Assembly: GCF_003601985.1 (NCBI RefSeq)
Contig: NZ_QZXA01000006.1
Location: forward strand, 248,001 to 312,000
Direction of reading: 5' to 3'
DNA length: 64,000 nt
Source: Mesorhizobium jarvisii
Lineage (GTDB): Bacteria > Pseudomonadota > Alphaproteobacteria > Rhizobiales > Rhizobiaceae
The translations under genes and the position numbers were made by a program. Positions 43,093-51,961 of the stretch are shown here, in pieces. The stretch's first letter is position 1. Every line of letters starts with the position of its first letter. Under the pieces are notes generated by a model. The model did no database searches. It worked only from the letters and a program-made list of their open reading frames with translations, and was not told the DNA's origin.

Positions 43093-43191
43093 TATATTGA
43101 CGGATTGCCGGGCTTGAAATCATGCGACGCCGCCAATCACGGCGATTGCCGACCCGGCCTGCGGCTGCTATGCGCCTGACGGGCGGGACGA

Positions 43192-44244
43192 ATGGACAGA
43201 CGGCATACGGAAAAGAACGAGGAAGCGTCGGCGCAAGAGCGGCCAACGCTGAAGACGCTTGCCTTCATGACCGGGCTCGGCGTCACCACCGTGTCGCGCG
43301 CCTTGAAGGATGCCCCTGAGATCGGCGCCGAAACCAGGCGCCGCGTCCAGCTCGTCGCCAAGCAGATCGGCTACCGCCCGAACCGCGCCGGCGTCAGGCT
43401 CAGAACCGGCAAGACCAATGTCATCAGCCTCGTGCTCAACACCGACCGCGAGATCATGAGCTTCGTCTCAGACATCATCTACGGTGTCTCGGAAGTCATT
43501 GCCGACACGCCCTACCACCTGATCGTCACGCCCTATTCGCGCTCGCAGGATCCACTCGACCCCATACGCTACCTGGTCGAGACCGGTTCCGCCGACGGCG
43601 TCATCATTTCACGCACGCAGCCGAACGATGCCAGGGCCCGCTATATGCTGGAGCATGGCATTCCCTTTGCCACGCATGGCCGCACCGATATGGGGCTGGT
43701 CCACCCCTATCATGATTTCGACAATCATGCCTTCGCGGTCGAAGCCGTACGGCGCCTTGCGAGCATGGGACGCCGCAAGCTCGCTCTGCTGACGCCACCC
43801 GTCGGCCTGACCTATTACGGCCATACGGTCAACGGCTTTGCCGATGCGCTGAGCGAGGTCGGCGCCAGCGAGATCCCGTTCAGTACCGTATCGATCGACC
43901 ATTCGATCGAGCAGATCCGGACGAGGACCGCGCAACTGATGCGCCGCGACATCAGGCCGGACGGCTTTGTCAGCAGCGCCGCCGCCGCCACGCTTGCGCT
44001 CGTCGCCGGCATCGAGGATGCCGGCCTCAAGCTTGGCCACGACGTCGACATCGTCTCCAAGCAGTCATCGGACCTTTTGCATCTGTTCAGGCCCGAACTG
44101 CTGATCGTCAACGAGAACTTCCGGCTGGCGGGCTCGGAGCTCGCGCGCTCCGTGCTCGGCTGGATCGGCGGCGCCGCACCCGGCTCGCTGCAAAGTCTCA
44201 GCGTGCCGGGCGAGGTTCTGGCCTACCAGCGCGCTGACGACTGA
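43192..44244 (+). CDS. LacI-family transcriptional repressor
   Basis: 350 residues. N-terminal helix-turn-helix and hinge (TLKTLAFMTGLGVTTVSRAL and RVQLVAKQIGYRPNRAG, about residues 18–65), then the periplasmic-binding-protein-like sugar sensor (about 70–345). Divergent from the sugar ABC operon and flanked by two matching operators, so it very likely controls that operon and itself. The inducer is presumably the transported sugar or a derivative. Confidence 0.93.
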   Translation: MDRRHTEKNEEASAQERPTLKTLAFMTGLGVTTVSRALKDAPEIGAETRRRVQLVAKQIGYRPNRAGVRLRTGKTNVISLVLNTDREIMSFVSDIIYGVSEVIADTPYHLIVTPYSRSQDPLDPIRYLVETGSADGVIISRTQPNDARARYMLEHGIPFATHGRTDMGLVHPYHDFDNHAFAVEAVRRLASMGRRKLALLTPPVGLTYYGHTVNGFADALSEVGASEIPFSTVSIDHSIEQIRTRTAQLMRRDIRPDGFVSSAAAATLALVAGIEDAGLKLGHDVDIVSKQSSDLLHLFRPELLIVNENFRLAGSELARSVLGWIGGAAPGSLQSLSVPGEVLAYQRADD

Positions 44245-44251
44245 GCTAGAC

Positions 44252-44294
44252 GCAATTCCAGACGGAAAACCGCTCACACTTTTCCTGGAATTGC
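44252..44294. repeat. Rhizobial palindromic repeat / terminator between lacI and gnd
   Basis: Outer arms GCAATTCCAG and CTGGAATTGC (44252–44261, 44285–44294) and inner arms GGAAAA and TTTTCC (44264–44269, 44280–44285). The same kind of sequence is widespread between rhizobial genes (from memory). It fills the gap between two convergent genes and probably acts as a bidirectional terminator. Confidence 0.7.
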
Positions 44295-44295
44295 T

Positions 44296-45723
44296 CTAAC
44301 CCGCCGCGCCGCTGCCCCACGGACCGTGGAAGGCACCCTGCTCGCCGATGCGTTCGAAGCCATGCGCGCCGAAGAAGTCACGCTGCGCCTGGATCAGGTT
44401 CGAGGTGCCGCGGCCCTGGCGATAGCTGTCGAAATAGGCAAGTGCCGAAGACAGCGCCGGCACCGGCGCGCCGGCCTCGGAAGCCCTCGCCACGATGCGC
44501 CGCAGCGACGGATGCGCTTCCTGCATCAAGCTGATGAAAGCCGGCGCCATCAAAAGATTGGTCGAAGCGCCGCCGCTGCTGAAGGCCTCGGCCATCGTAT
44601 CCAGCATCTGCGAGCGGATGATACAGCCGGCGCGCCAGATCCTGGCGATGGTCGGCATCGGCAGGTTCCAGTTGAACTCCTTCGAGGCGCCGCTCATCAC
44701 CGCGAAACCCTGAGCGTAAGCCGCGATCTTGCCGGCGAAAAGCGCCAGTTCGAGATCTTTCAGCAGCGCATCCTTGTCGCCGGAAATCTTCGACACGCCG
44801 ATAGCGCCATAGGCCTGTTCCGCCGCCAGCCGCTCGTCCTTGATCGACGACAGAACACGGGCCGCCACGGCCGCCTCGATCGCGGTCGCCGGAATGCCGA
44901 GTTGCTGCGCCTCGATGACCGACCATTTGCCGGTGCCCTTCTGGCCTGCCCGGTCGAGGATGATGTCGACAACCGGCTTGCCGGTCTTGGGATCGTCGGC
45001 GGCAAGCACCTTGGCGGTGATCTCGATCAGGTAGGAGTTGAGCCGGCCCTTGTTCCAGTTGGAGAACACCGTGCCGATGTCCTTCGGCCCCATGCCGAGG
45101 CCATCACGCAAGATGCCGTAGATCTCGGCGATCATCTGCATGTCGGCATATTCGATGCCGTTGTGGATGGTCTTGACGAAGTGGCCGGCGCCATCGGTGC
45201 CGAGCCAGGCGGCACAGGGCTCGTCCTTGAACTTTGCGGAGATGGCGGTCAGCACCGTCTCGACACGCTTCCAGCTATCTTCCGTGCCGCCGACCATGAT
45301 CGACGGGCCGTGGCGCGCGCCCTCCTCGCCGCCGGACACGCCCATGCCGATGAAGGTCAGGCCCGAGCCGGACAGTTCGGAGAAGCGCCGCATCGTATCG
45401 CGAAAATTGGCGTTGCCGGCATCGATGACGATGTCGTTGTTGGACAGCACGCCGCGCAAGGCTTCGATCTGTTCATCCACCGGCTTGCCGGCCAGCACCA
45501 TGATGATGATCGGGCGCGGCGGCCGGATCGCGGCGGCAAGTTCTTCCAGACTGTAGCAGGGCACAACCATGTCCTTCAGCGCGCCGGCATTCTCGACGAA
45601 GGCGTCGGTGCGTGCCCTTGTGCGGTTGAAGACGGCGATGCGGTGCCCGTGCTCGGCGATGTTCAGCGCCAGGTTGGAGCCCATCGTACCAAGGCCGATC
45701 AGGCCGATTTCGGCTTTTTCCAT
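44296..45723 (-). CDS. gnd: 6-phosphogluconate dehydrogenase, decarboxylating
   Basis: 475 residues, cytoplasmic oxidative pentose-phosphate enzyme making ribulose 5-phosphate, CO2 and NADPH. NADP motif IGLIGLGTMGSNLALN at residues 6–21, and the substrate motif FIGMGVSGGEEGARHGPSIMVGG at about 125–147. H and N residues in KTIHNGIEYADMQ (about 182–194) provide the active site. It matches the long bacterial/eukaryotic homodimeric type. Not clearly in an operon with its neighbours. Confidence 0.95.
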   Translation of the reverse strand: MEKAEIGLIGLGTMGSNLALNIAEHGHRIAVFNRTRARTDAFVENAGALKDMVVPCYSLEELAAAIRPPRPIIIMVLAGKPVDEQIEALRGVLSNNDIVIDAGNANFRDTMRRFSELSGSGLTFIGMGVSGGEEGARHGPSIMVGGTEDSWKRVETVLTAISAKFKDEPCAAWLGTDGAGHFVKTIHNGIEYADMQMIAEIYGILRDGLGMGPKDIGTVFSNWNKGRLNSYLIEITAKVLAADDPKTGKPVVDIILDRAGQKGTGKWSVIEAQQLGIPATAIEAAVAARVLSSIKDERLAAEQAYGAIGVSKISGDKDALLKDLELALFAGKIAAYAQGFAVMSGASKEFNWNLPMPTIARIWRAGCIIRSQMLDTMAEAFSSGGASTNLLMAPAFISLMQEAHPSLRRIVARASEAGAPVPALSSALAYFDSYRQGRGTSNLIQAQRDFFGAHGFERIGEQGAFHGPWGSGAAG

Positions 45724-45887
45724 TGTTTCTTCCCTGCTTTCGGATCTTGTTGGTTGGAGCCCGCGATTTTGCCGGATGCCCGTTCTTCCCGGGATGATTG
45801 ACGGGCCTTTCGGGCCGCGTCAACCGCCTCGCCGAATTGTGTTGCAGTTGCACAATGCAAGCGTTCGACAACGATCCCATCTGTCGG

Positions 45888-47501
45888 TTACGGCCGGACG
45901 TCCACAGGCGCTTCGATCTTCACCATCTTGAAATCCGAGACCAGGATGTCGATGCGCACCGTCCAGCGCCCGGGAACCGGAATGACGAGGTTGTCGACAC
46001 GCCAGCTGCCGTCGCCGGGCTTGGTCGCCGCGCGCTTCAGCGGCTCGATGCCTGAATCGGGCTTCGACAGCACCAGCGTCACCTCCTTGGCGTCGAGTGG
46101 CCCGAAATCACCGGTCATGATGATCATCGAGGCGGCGACAGGCCCGGCATGACCTGGCGTGATGCTGAGATCGGCCATCGCCTCCAACGCGTGGATGTGG
46201 ACCGAGACCGGCTGCGCCGCCGCGATCGCCAGGACCCGTGGCGGCGGCGTGAAGCGCCAGCCCGCGGCAACGCCGAAGATCGCCAGCACGATCAGCATTT
46301 CAACACCGATCGAGCGGGCGAGCCTGCGCTGCACCTCCGTGGCGCCCGCCTCGGCGGAAGCAGTGAGTTTCCAGCGATTGACCGCGGCCAACGTGAACAG
46401 GAAGACCAGCAGCGCCAGCTTGACCAGCAGCAGCCGGCCATAGGCGGTGCCGGCCAGCGCCGAGGGCGTCTGCACCTGGATGACGGCAAGCACAATGCCG
46501 GCCGCGGCAAGCACGGCCACCACAGGCAGGATCGCGCAGGAGAAGCGGCGCAGGAAGGCGACGGCGCCAGCCGTCTGGCGCTTCAGCGCGAGACCTAGCG
46601 GCATCAGCGCGCCGGCCCAGAAGGCAATGCCGATACCGTGCACGAACACCAGCGGCCGCGTCAGCCATTGCGGTTCGGCCGCGCTGGCGTGGCCGCTGGC
46701 GGCAAGCGCGACGCCGACGCCAGCCAGGCCGGCGAGCGCCAATGGCCTGGCGAGCACACGCGGTCCGGCCAGCGACAGCAAACCGAGCCCCAGCGCGGTC
46801 AGGGCGGCCAGCACCGTCCAGCCGAAGGAGGTGCCCAGCCCGGTCCGCCAGATCACCGGCTGTGCCAGATGGGAGAGCGGCGCTCCGAGCGCGTCGAGCC
46901 CCTGAAAGCCGAGTGACAGGGGTGCCGCCACCAGGCCGCACAGGATCGCGGCCGTGACAAAACGCTGACCGGCACGTCCCTCACCGGCCAGCCAGGCAAG
47001 GGCGAAGGCGCCGCCGACACCGAGGAAAAGACCGATGTAAAGAAAGACCTTGCCGATCCAGATCGCCGACCGCGACGGCCAGTCGACGGCTTCGGACACG
47101 ACGGGCGGCTCGGTCGGCGCACCGATGGAAAACAGCAGCGAGCCGCCGACCGGATGGCCGTCGGCGGAAATGACGCGCCAGCTCAGCACATGCGTGCCGG
47201 ATTTGAGCGCTTGCGGATTGTCGATCTCGAGCGTCTGGTCGGTGAGGCGGAAGGATGTCAGCGCAACCGGAGTGCCGTCCGGCTTCACCAGCGTCAGCAC
47301 CAAGGGCGAAACCGGTTCGCTGAAGGTCAGCGAGAACTGGGTTGGCGTCTGGGCCAGCACGGCACCGTCGGCCGGGTCGGTCTTGATCAGCGCGGCATGG
47401 GCAAAAGCCTGACTGGTCGAGGCCATGACGACAAGCGCCATGAGCAAGCCCAACAGCCCGCCGGCAATCCGGCCGACGCGCTTGCTGTTGGTATCGACCA
47501 T
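45888..47501 (-). CDS. CopC–CopD fusion copper protein (YcnJ-like)
   Basis: 537 residues. Signal peptide about 1–34; the mature chain starts HAALIKTDPADGA, with the N-terminal His of the CopC Cu(II) site (CopC domain to about residue 130). Then eight predicted membrane spans (about 155–440, CopD) and a C-terminal extracytoplasmic segment like FixH/YtkA domains (about 450–537). Proposed to take copper across or at the inner membrane. In an apparent copper-handling set with YcnI-like, PCuAC and DUF2946 genes. An upstream in-frame ATG (47522) is an alternative start. Confidence 0.85.
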   Translation of the reverse strand: MVDTNSKRVGRIAGGLLGLLMALVVMASTSQAFAHAALIKTDPADGAVLAQTPTQFSLTFSEPVSPLVLTLVKPDGTPVALTSFRLTDQTLEIDNPQALKSGTHVLSWRVISADGHPVGGSLLFSIGAPTEPPVVSEAVDWPSRSAIWIGKVFLYIGLFLGVGGAFALAWLAGEGRAGQRFVTAAILCGLVAAPLSLGFQGLDALGAPLSHLAQPVIWRTGLGTSFGWTVLAALTALGLGLLSLAGPRVLARPLALAGLAGVGVALAASGHASAAEPQWLTRPLVFVHGIGIAFWAGALMPLGLALKRQTAGAVAFLRRFSCAILPVVAVLAAAGIVLAVIQVQTPSALAGTAYGRLLLVKLALLVFLFTLAAVNRWKLTASAEAGATEVQRRLARSIGVEMLIVLAIFGVAAGWRFTPPPRVLAIAAAQPVSVHIHALEAMADLSITPGHAGPVAASMIIMTGDFGPLDAKEVTLVLSKPDSGIEPLKRAATKPGDGSWRVDNLVIPVPGRWTVRIDILVSDFKMVKIEAPVDVRP

Positions 47502-47577
47502 CCGAGAGGGTATTGCGGTCATGCCATGCCACGAGGATGCGGCGCGCTCCGGCAAGCAGAGCGCGCCAAGGGAGAAC

Positions 47578-48096
47578 CTATTTCTTCGGTGTGAGCTTGA
47601 TGCCGGGCGCCGGGGTCTCCAGCGTGTCTTCATCCTGCCCCGCCGCCGGGATCTCGATCCAGCGGTCGACGGCATCGCCGCATTCCTGCACCACCGGGAA
47701 ATAGAGCTTTTGGCCGACGGGCAGGTCCGCCGTCAGAATGGCCCGAAAGACGAACTCGTCGTAGAATTCATCCGGCAGATTGCCGCCGCTCCAGTCGACT
47801 TCCTTGACGCCGTCGGTCACCGCCTGGCCATAGAGCTGATAGGATTTTTCATATTTGCCCTTCTTGGTCTGCAGCGTCCAGCCGGGTTTCGGCATCGGCT
47901 TCACTGCGATCACCCCTTCCGGAATCTGCACCCGCACGGCGGTCGTCGCTTTGCCGTCGCAACCATGCGGCACCCGCAGCACTGCCTTGTAAGTCGAGCC
48001 GACCGCCGCCTCCTGGGTTTCGAGCGTGATGTGCGCGCAGGCGGCATTTGTCCCCAGCACCAGAAGTGCTGCCGCCGACAAAAGATACTTGTTCAT
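47578..48096 (-). CDS. YcnI-like DUF1775 copper protein
   Basis: 172 residues. Signal peptide about 1–21, then AHITLE: the mature N-terminal His is the copper ligand in characterised YcnI proteins. VPHGCDG and a conserved tryptophan in MPKPGWTLQT agree with the family. Periplasmic or membrane-near copper carrier, next to CopC–CopD as in other bacteria. Confidence 0.88.
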   Translation of the reverse strand: MNKYLLSAAALLVLGTNAACAHITLETQEAAVGSTYKAVLRVPHGCDGKATTAVRVQIPEGVIAVKPMPKPGWTLQTKKGKYEKSYQLYGQAVTDGVKEVDWSGGNLPDEFYDEFVFRAILTADLPVGQKLYFPVVQECGDAVDRWIEIPAAGQDEDTLETPAPGIKLTPKK

Positions 48097-48121
48097 GATG
48101 CCCCTCGGTACTATGGCCAGT

Positions 48122-48661
48122 TCAGTCGTTGTCTTCTTGAGGCGCCGCGCTGCCCATGGCCTGCACGGCGAATTTGATCGTCACCGTCCCGGCCTTTTCG
48201 AAGGTCAGCGTGGCGGCGAACATCTCGCCTTGCTTGGGTGGCTGCTTCAAATCCATGAACATCACGTGATAGCTGCCGGGACCCAAAACGACCTTGCCGC
48301 CGGCTGGAATCTCCAGGCCGCCGACAACGGGCCGCATGGTCATGACGCCGTCCTTGACGCCCATCTCATGCAGCTCGGCCTTTTCGGAGATATCGGAGGA
48401 AATCGACAGCAGCCGGTCCGGCGCGCTGCCGTTGTTTGTAATGGTAAAATAGCCGCCGGCCACCTTGGCGCCGGCCGGCGTGGCGCGTGACCAGGGGTGG
48501 CCGATCTCGATATCGCCGACCTTGAACTCATGCGCCAGGACGGATTGAGCGCCGGCGAGCATGATCGCCAAAGCAAGCACGGCAGTGCCGAGACGCTCCT
48601 GGACGTGGGACAGAATGCGGCTGAACAGAGTGCCCGCCGCTATATCGGAAAAATGGGACAT
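48122..48661 (-). CDS. PCuAC-family periplasmic copper chaperone
   Basis: 179 residues. N-terminal signal/anchor about 15–42 (ending SVLAHEF). The Cu(I) motif H-x-M…M-x-M…H-x-M is seen in LHEMGVKDGVMTMRP and GSYHVMFMDL. Delivers copper, for example to cytochrome oxidase CuA. ATG 48661 is the most upstream credible start; a later Met near the hydrophobic segment is possible. 25 bp upstream of the YcnI-like gene on the same strand. Confidence 0.9.
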   Translation of the reverse strand: MSHFSDIAAGTLFSRILSHVQERLGTAVLALAIMLAGAQSVLAHEFKVGDIEIGHPWSRATPAGAKVAGGYFTITNNGSAPDRLLSISSDISEKAELHEMGVKDGVMTMRPVVGGLEIPAGGKVVLGPGSYHVMFMDLKQPPKQGEMFAATLTFEKAGTVTIKFAVQAMGSAAPQEDND

Positions 48662-48758
48662 GGTTGCTCCATGAAGTGATGATCGCGCCGTCACCGGTCG
48701 CGAGCTGTTTGGTCGTTGGATGGGTGCGCCCACGAAAGGTTCCGCAGGGCGAGCAAGC

Positions 48759-49163
48759 TCAGGCCGCCAGCGGCGGCGCGCGCGGGTTCGACGGCGAGCG
48801 TTCACGCGCGAAGCCGAGGTAAATGCTCGCCGGAAAAACGAAGGCGACCGCTTCAAACGAAAGGCTGGCCACGGCCAGCCCGGCGTCGGGCGGCGGCGCA
48901 AACGCGGATGAAAACATGCTGCAGCCAAGCGTGCAGCAGGCCGGCAGATGCGATGGGTGCTGGTCACCGCCGGGAAGCTGGGTGGCACCGTCGCGGGTAC
49001 AGATGACGTTGCCGAAGGCGTCGAGTTGCGCGGCATTCGGCCCGGTAGCGAAAGCGAAGGCGCCGAGCGTCGACTGGAGCAGCAGCAGGCAGGCCGCGAC
49101 AAGCGCGGTCGGCAAGCTCCAGCGTTTGCCCCGGCGGTTCAAGCCATCTGCCTCTTCAAGCAA
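48759..49163 (-). CDS. DUF2946-type exported protein
   Basis: 134 residues. Hydrophobic signal-like segment (about 18–40), then CTRDG and HLPACCTLGCSMF, the cysteine-rich pattern of DUF2946 proteins, which accompany copper genes. A second hydrophobic stretch is near residues 95–115. The start is uncertain: only TTG codons are available in frame, at 49163 or 49142. It heads the copper set. Confidence 0.7.
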   Translation of the reverse strand: MLEEADGLNRRGKRWSLPTALVAACLLLLQSTLGAFAFATGPNAAQLDAFGNVICTRDGATQLPGGDQHPSHLPACCTLGCSMFSSAFAPPPDAGLAVASLSFEAVAFVFPASIYLGFARERSPSNPRAPPLAA

Positions 49164-49237
49164 CTCCTGGAAGGATACCTATCATGGCAGCGGCAGGTCG
49201 AAAATCGCCAATTCGATGCTGCGGCAACGCGGCGCGA

Positions 49238-50140
49238 TCAGGATTTCTGCAAGGACCGGCTTTCGGGGATGGAGGTCAAAAGCGTCTGGCGCGCCGACTT
49301 CAGGTGCTTGCGGCAGGCGGCGTCGACCTTGCCGAGGTCGCGCGATTTGAGCGCCTCGATATAGGCAAGGTGCTCGCCGACCGCGACTTCGTTGCGCTCG
49401 CGCTCCTGCGCCTTGTTCCACTGGTAGTGGTAATGGAAGATCATGGCGATGACGTCGTAGAAATCGACGATGAAACGGTTGTGCGAGGCCCGGTGGATGA
49501 GCCGGTGGAAGCGCTCGTCCAGCTCGGAAAACGCGTTGAAGCGCGTGGCGATCTCTTGTGCCAGCAGGCGATGTTCGTCCTCCAGGCGGTCGAGATCGGC
49601 CCAGACCGGGCTGTCCTGCGGCAGGGCGGCGAAGGCAGCCGCCGAACGCAGTTCGAACATCTCGCGGATCTCGGTCAGTTCGAGCGCGAAAGCCCGCGTA
49701 AAACCCTTCAGCACCCAATGGCTGTTGCGGCGCTTCTCGATCAGGCCGAAGCGCGAGAAGCGGATCAGGAACTCGCGCACGCTGGTGGTGCCGACACCAA
49801 TCTCGCGCGCCAGTTCAAGCTCGTTGATCTGCATGCCGGCCTCGGCGCCGCCGGCGAGCAGGCGCCGCATGAACGACCGCTCGATGATCTCGGCCAGTGT
49901 GTCTGTCTCTTCCTCAGGGAAAAAATCGTCGGGTCGCGGATCGCGCAGCACCGTCTTGGCACGCTTGTTCCAGGCGATCAGGCCGGTTTCCTCCATGCGC
50001 GCCAGGATGCTGCGCACGGTCGTGCGGCTGACGCCGAGCAGCGTGCCCAGTTCCGGTTCCGACGGCAGGCTGCGCGTTTCGTCGAGCAGCCGGAGGCACC
50101 TGTTATAGGCGTCCTTGTAGACGTTGTTGCTCTTGGACAT
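49238..50140 (-). CDS. GntR-type regulator with two winged helices and an FCD domain
   Basis: 300 residues, longer than the usual 220–250. Residues about 10–60 form one winged helix (SLPSEPELGTLLGVSRTTVR). Residues about 95–150 form a second (INELELAREIGVGTTSVREF), followed by the wing EKRRNSHWVLKG. An FCD ligand-binding domain (about 155–290) has the metal-site residues in FHRLIHRASHNRF and AVGEHLAYIEAL. Divergent from the uxaA-type gene, so it probably controls it. An alternative ATG lies at 50152. Confidence 0.85.
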   Translation of the reverse strand: MSKSNNVYKDAYNRCLRLLDETRSLPSEPELGTLLGVSRTTVRSILARMEETGLIAWNKRAKTVLRDPRPDDFFPEEETDTLAEIIERSFMRRLLAGGAEAGMQINELELAREIGVGTTSVREFLIRFSRFGLIEKRRNSHWVLKGFTRAFALELTEIREMFELRSAAAFAALPQDSPVWADLDRLEDEHRLLAQEIATRFNAFSELDERFHRLIHRASHNRFIVDFYDVIAMIFHYHYQWNKAQERERNEVAVGEHLAYIEALKSRDLGKVDAACRKHLKSARQTLLTSIPESRSLQKS

Positions 50141-50290
50141 CCCCTGACCCATTCATGCCAGCGCTTGCGGCGGCCGGCTTGAAGCGCAATATGACGTTCC
50201 CATGACCCTGGAAAGCAGGAATTGCTTTCGCCAGGGCACGGTCCATTGTTTGCAGCACCGCCGCTAGCCAGAGGCGTGCGGAGCGCCTGC

Positions 50291-50321
50291 GAAAAAACAA
50301 TTGACGCAAAACTGTTTTTTC
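50291..50321. promoter_or_regulatory. Inverted repeat over the uxaA-type promoter
   Basis: Nine-base perfect arms GAAAAAACA and TGTTTTTTC with a 13-base spacer. The spacer contains the −35 TTGACG of the predicted promoter, so a bound repressor would block RNA polymerase. The divergent GntR protein is the likely binder. Confidence 0.6.
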
Positions 50322-50329
50322 ACGATAAA
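50301..50329 (+). promoter_or_regulatory. Predicted sigma-70 promoter of the uxaA-type gene
   Basis: TTGACG (50301–50306), 17-base spacer, GATAAA (50324–50329). It stands about 65 bp before the GTG start of the dehydratase gene. Confidence 0.65.
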
Positions 50330-50393
50330 AGACATTAACTCTTAACAAGCGCGTGTCAATCCGCGCATCCCAGGATCACCCAGGAAACCGCCC

Positions 50394-51899
50394 GTGAACG
50401 TCTCGAACACCATTCTTCTGTCCTCCGCCGACAATGTCGCCGTTGCCAATGGCCGCATCGAGATCGGCACGGCCCTGCCGGGCGGCGCGCTTGCCACCGC
50501 CGTTATCGAGCCCGGCCACAAGGTGGCGATCAAGCCGATTGCCGCCGGTGAAGCCGTGGTCAAATACGCCCAGGCGATCGGCCGCGCCACACAGGACATC
50601 GCACCGGGCGAGCATGTCCATTCGCACAATCTGGTGTTCGAGGCCGGCCGCCTGCCGGTGGTGCCGCCGAGCGAGGCCGAGCACGCGACAACGGCCGACC
50701 GCGCCCGCACCTTCATGGGGTATCGCCGCGCCGATGGCCGCGCCGGCACGCGCAACTTCATCGGCATCATCGCCAGCGTCAATTGCTCGGCCACGGTCTG
50801 CCATTCCATCGCCGACACCGCCAACCGGACCTTGCTGCCGAAATATCCCGGCATCGACGGTTTCGTGCCGATCGTCCACGGTCAGGGCTGCGGCATGAGC
50901 GGCACTGGCGACGGCATGATGGTGCTGCACCGCACGCTTGCCGGCTATGCCCGCCACCCGAATTTCGGCGGCGTGCTGATGGTCGGCCTGGGATGCGAGG
51001 TCAACCAGCTCACCCTCTATGGCCAGAAGGGCGCCGCCGCCGGAAAACGCCATTTCAACATCCAGGACGCCGGCGGATCGCGCAAATCGGTGGAAAAGGC
51101 GATGGGCGTGCTAGCCGAGATCGCCGAGGAAGTCGGTCAGTTGAAGCGCGAGCCGATCCCGGTCAGCGAGATCGTCGTCGGCCTGCAATGCGGCGGCTCC
51201 GACGGCATGTCGGGCATCACCGCCAATCCGGCTCTGGGGGCGGCCGTTGACATTCTGGCCGGCGTCGGCGGCATCGGCATCCTCTCCGAGACCACGGAAA
51301 TCTACGGCGCCGAGCATCTGCTCGCCTACCGCGCCGCGACGCCCGAGATCGCCAAGAAGCTCGATGGATATGTCAAATGGTGGGAAGATCACGTCGCCAA
51401 GCATGGCGCCTCGATCGACAACAACCCCTCGCCTGGAAACAAGCGCGGCGGCCTCACCACCATCCTGGAAAAGTCGCTGGGCGCGGTCGCCAAGGGCGGC
51501 CAGACGCCGCTCAATGGTGTGTTCGGCTATGCCGAGAAGGTCACCGGCAACGGACTGGTGTTCATGGACACGCCCGGCTACGACCCGGTCTCGGCCACCG
51601 GCCAGGTCGCTGGCGGCGCCAATGTCATCGTCTTCACCACCGGCCGCGGTTCCTGCTTCGGCTGCCGGCCGACACCGTCGATCAAGATCGCCACCAACTC
51701 GACCATGTATAACCAGATGGAAGAGGACATGGACGTCAATTGCGGCGTCATCGCCTCGGGCGAAAAGACCATCGCCGGCATGGGCCGCGAGATCTTCGAA
51801 CTCATCGTCGAGACGGCTTCCGGCCGCAAGACCAAGAGCGAGGATTTCGGCTATGGCGACAACGAGTTCGTGCCCTGGCATCTCGGCGCGACGCTCTGA
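50394..51899 (+). CDS. UxaA/altronate dehydratase-family hydro-lyase
   Basis: 501 residues, full-length two-part protein: an N-terminal SAF domain (about 1–95, with GEHVHSHNL) and a large C-terminal catalytic domain. Conserved blocks are RAGTRNFIGIIASVNCSATV, GCGMSGTGDGMMVL, VGLQCGGSDGMSGI and RGSCFGCRPTPSIK, with metal-binding cysteines. Dehydrates hexonates such as altronate or galactarate-like acids to 2-keto-3-deoxy acids. GTG start. The true substrate is open; neighbours suggest a product of aldose oxidation. Confidence 0.9.
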   Translation: MNVSNTILLSSADNVAVANGRIEIGTALPGGALATAVIEPGHKVAIKPIAAGEAVVKYAQAIGRATQDIAPGEHVHSHNLVFEAGRLPVVPPSEAEHATTADRARTFMGYRRADGRAGTRNFIGIIASVNCSATVCHSIADTANRTLLPKYPGIDGFVPIVHGQGCGMSGTGDGMMVLHRTLAGYARHPNFGGVLMVGLGCEVNQLTLYGQKGAAAGKRHFNIQDAGGSRKSVEKAMGVLAEIAEEVGQLKREPIPVSEIVVGLQCGGSDGMSGITANPALGAAVDILAGVGGIGILSETTEIYGAEHLLAYRAATPEIAKKLDGYVKWWEDHVAKHGASIDNNPSPGNKRGGLTTILEKSLGAVAKGGQTPLNGVFGYAEKVTGNGLVFMDTPGYDPVSATGQVAGGANVIVFTTGRGSCFGCRPTPSIKIATNSTMYNQMEEDMDVNCGVIASGEKTIAGMGREIFELIVETASGRKTKSEDFGYGDNEFVPWHLGATL

Positions 51900-51961
51900 A
51901 TTCAACTGAAATGTGGTAGAACTGCCGGGCTGGACAACGGCCGGCAACGGGGAGGGTTTGC

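Larger units (their letters stand above)
42785..43191. promoter_or_regulatory. Divergent control region of the sugar operon and LacI gene
   Basis: 407 bp between the binding-protein gene and the lacI-type gene. It contains two 14-base operator copies, annotated separately, near each end of the region. No gene is supported inside. Looping between the two sites by a LacI tetramer is possible. Confidence 0.7.
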
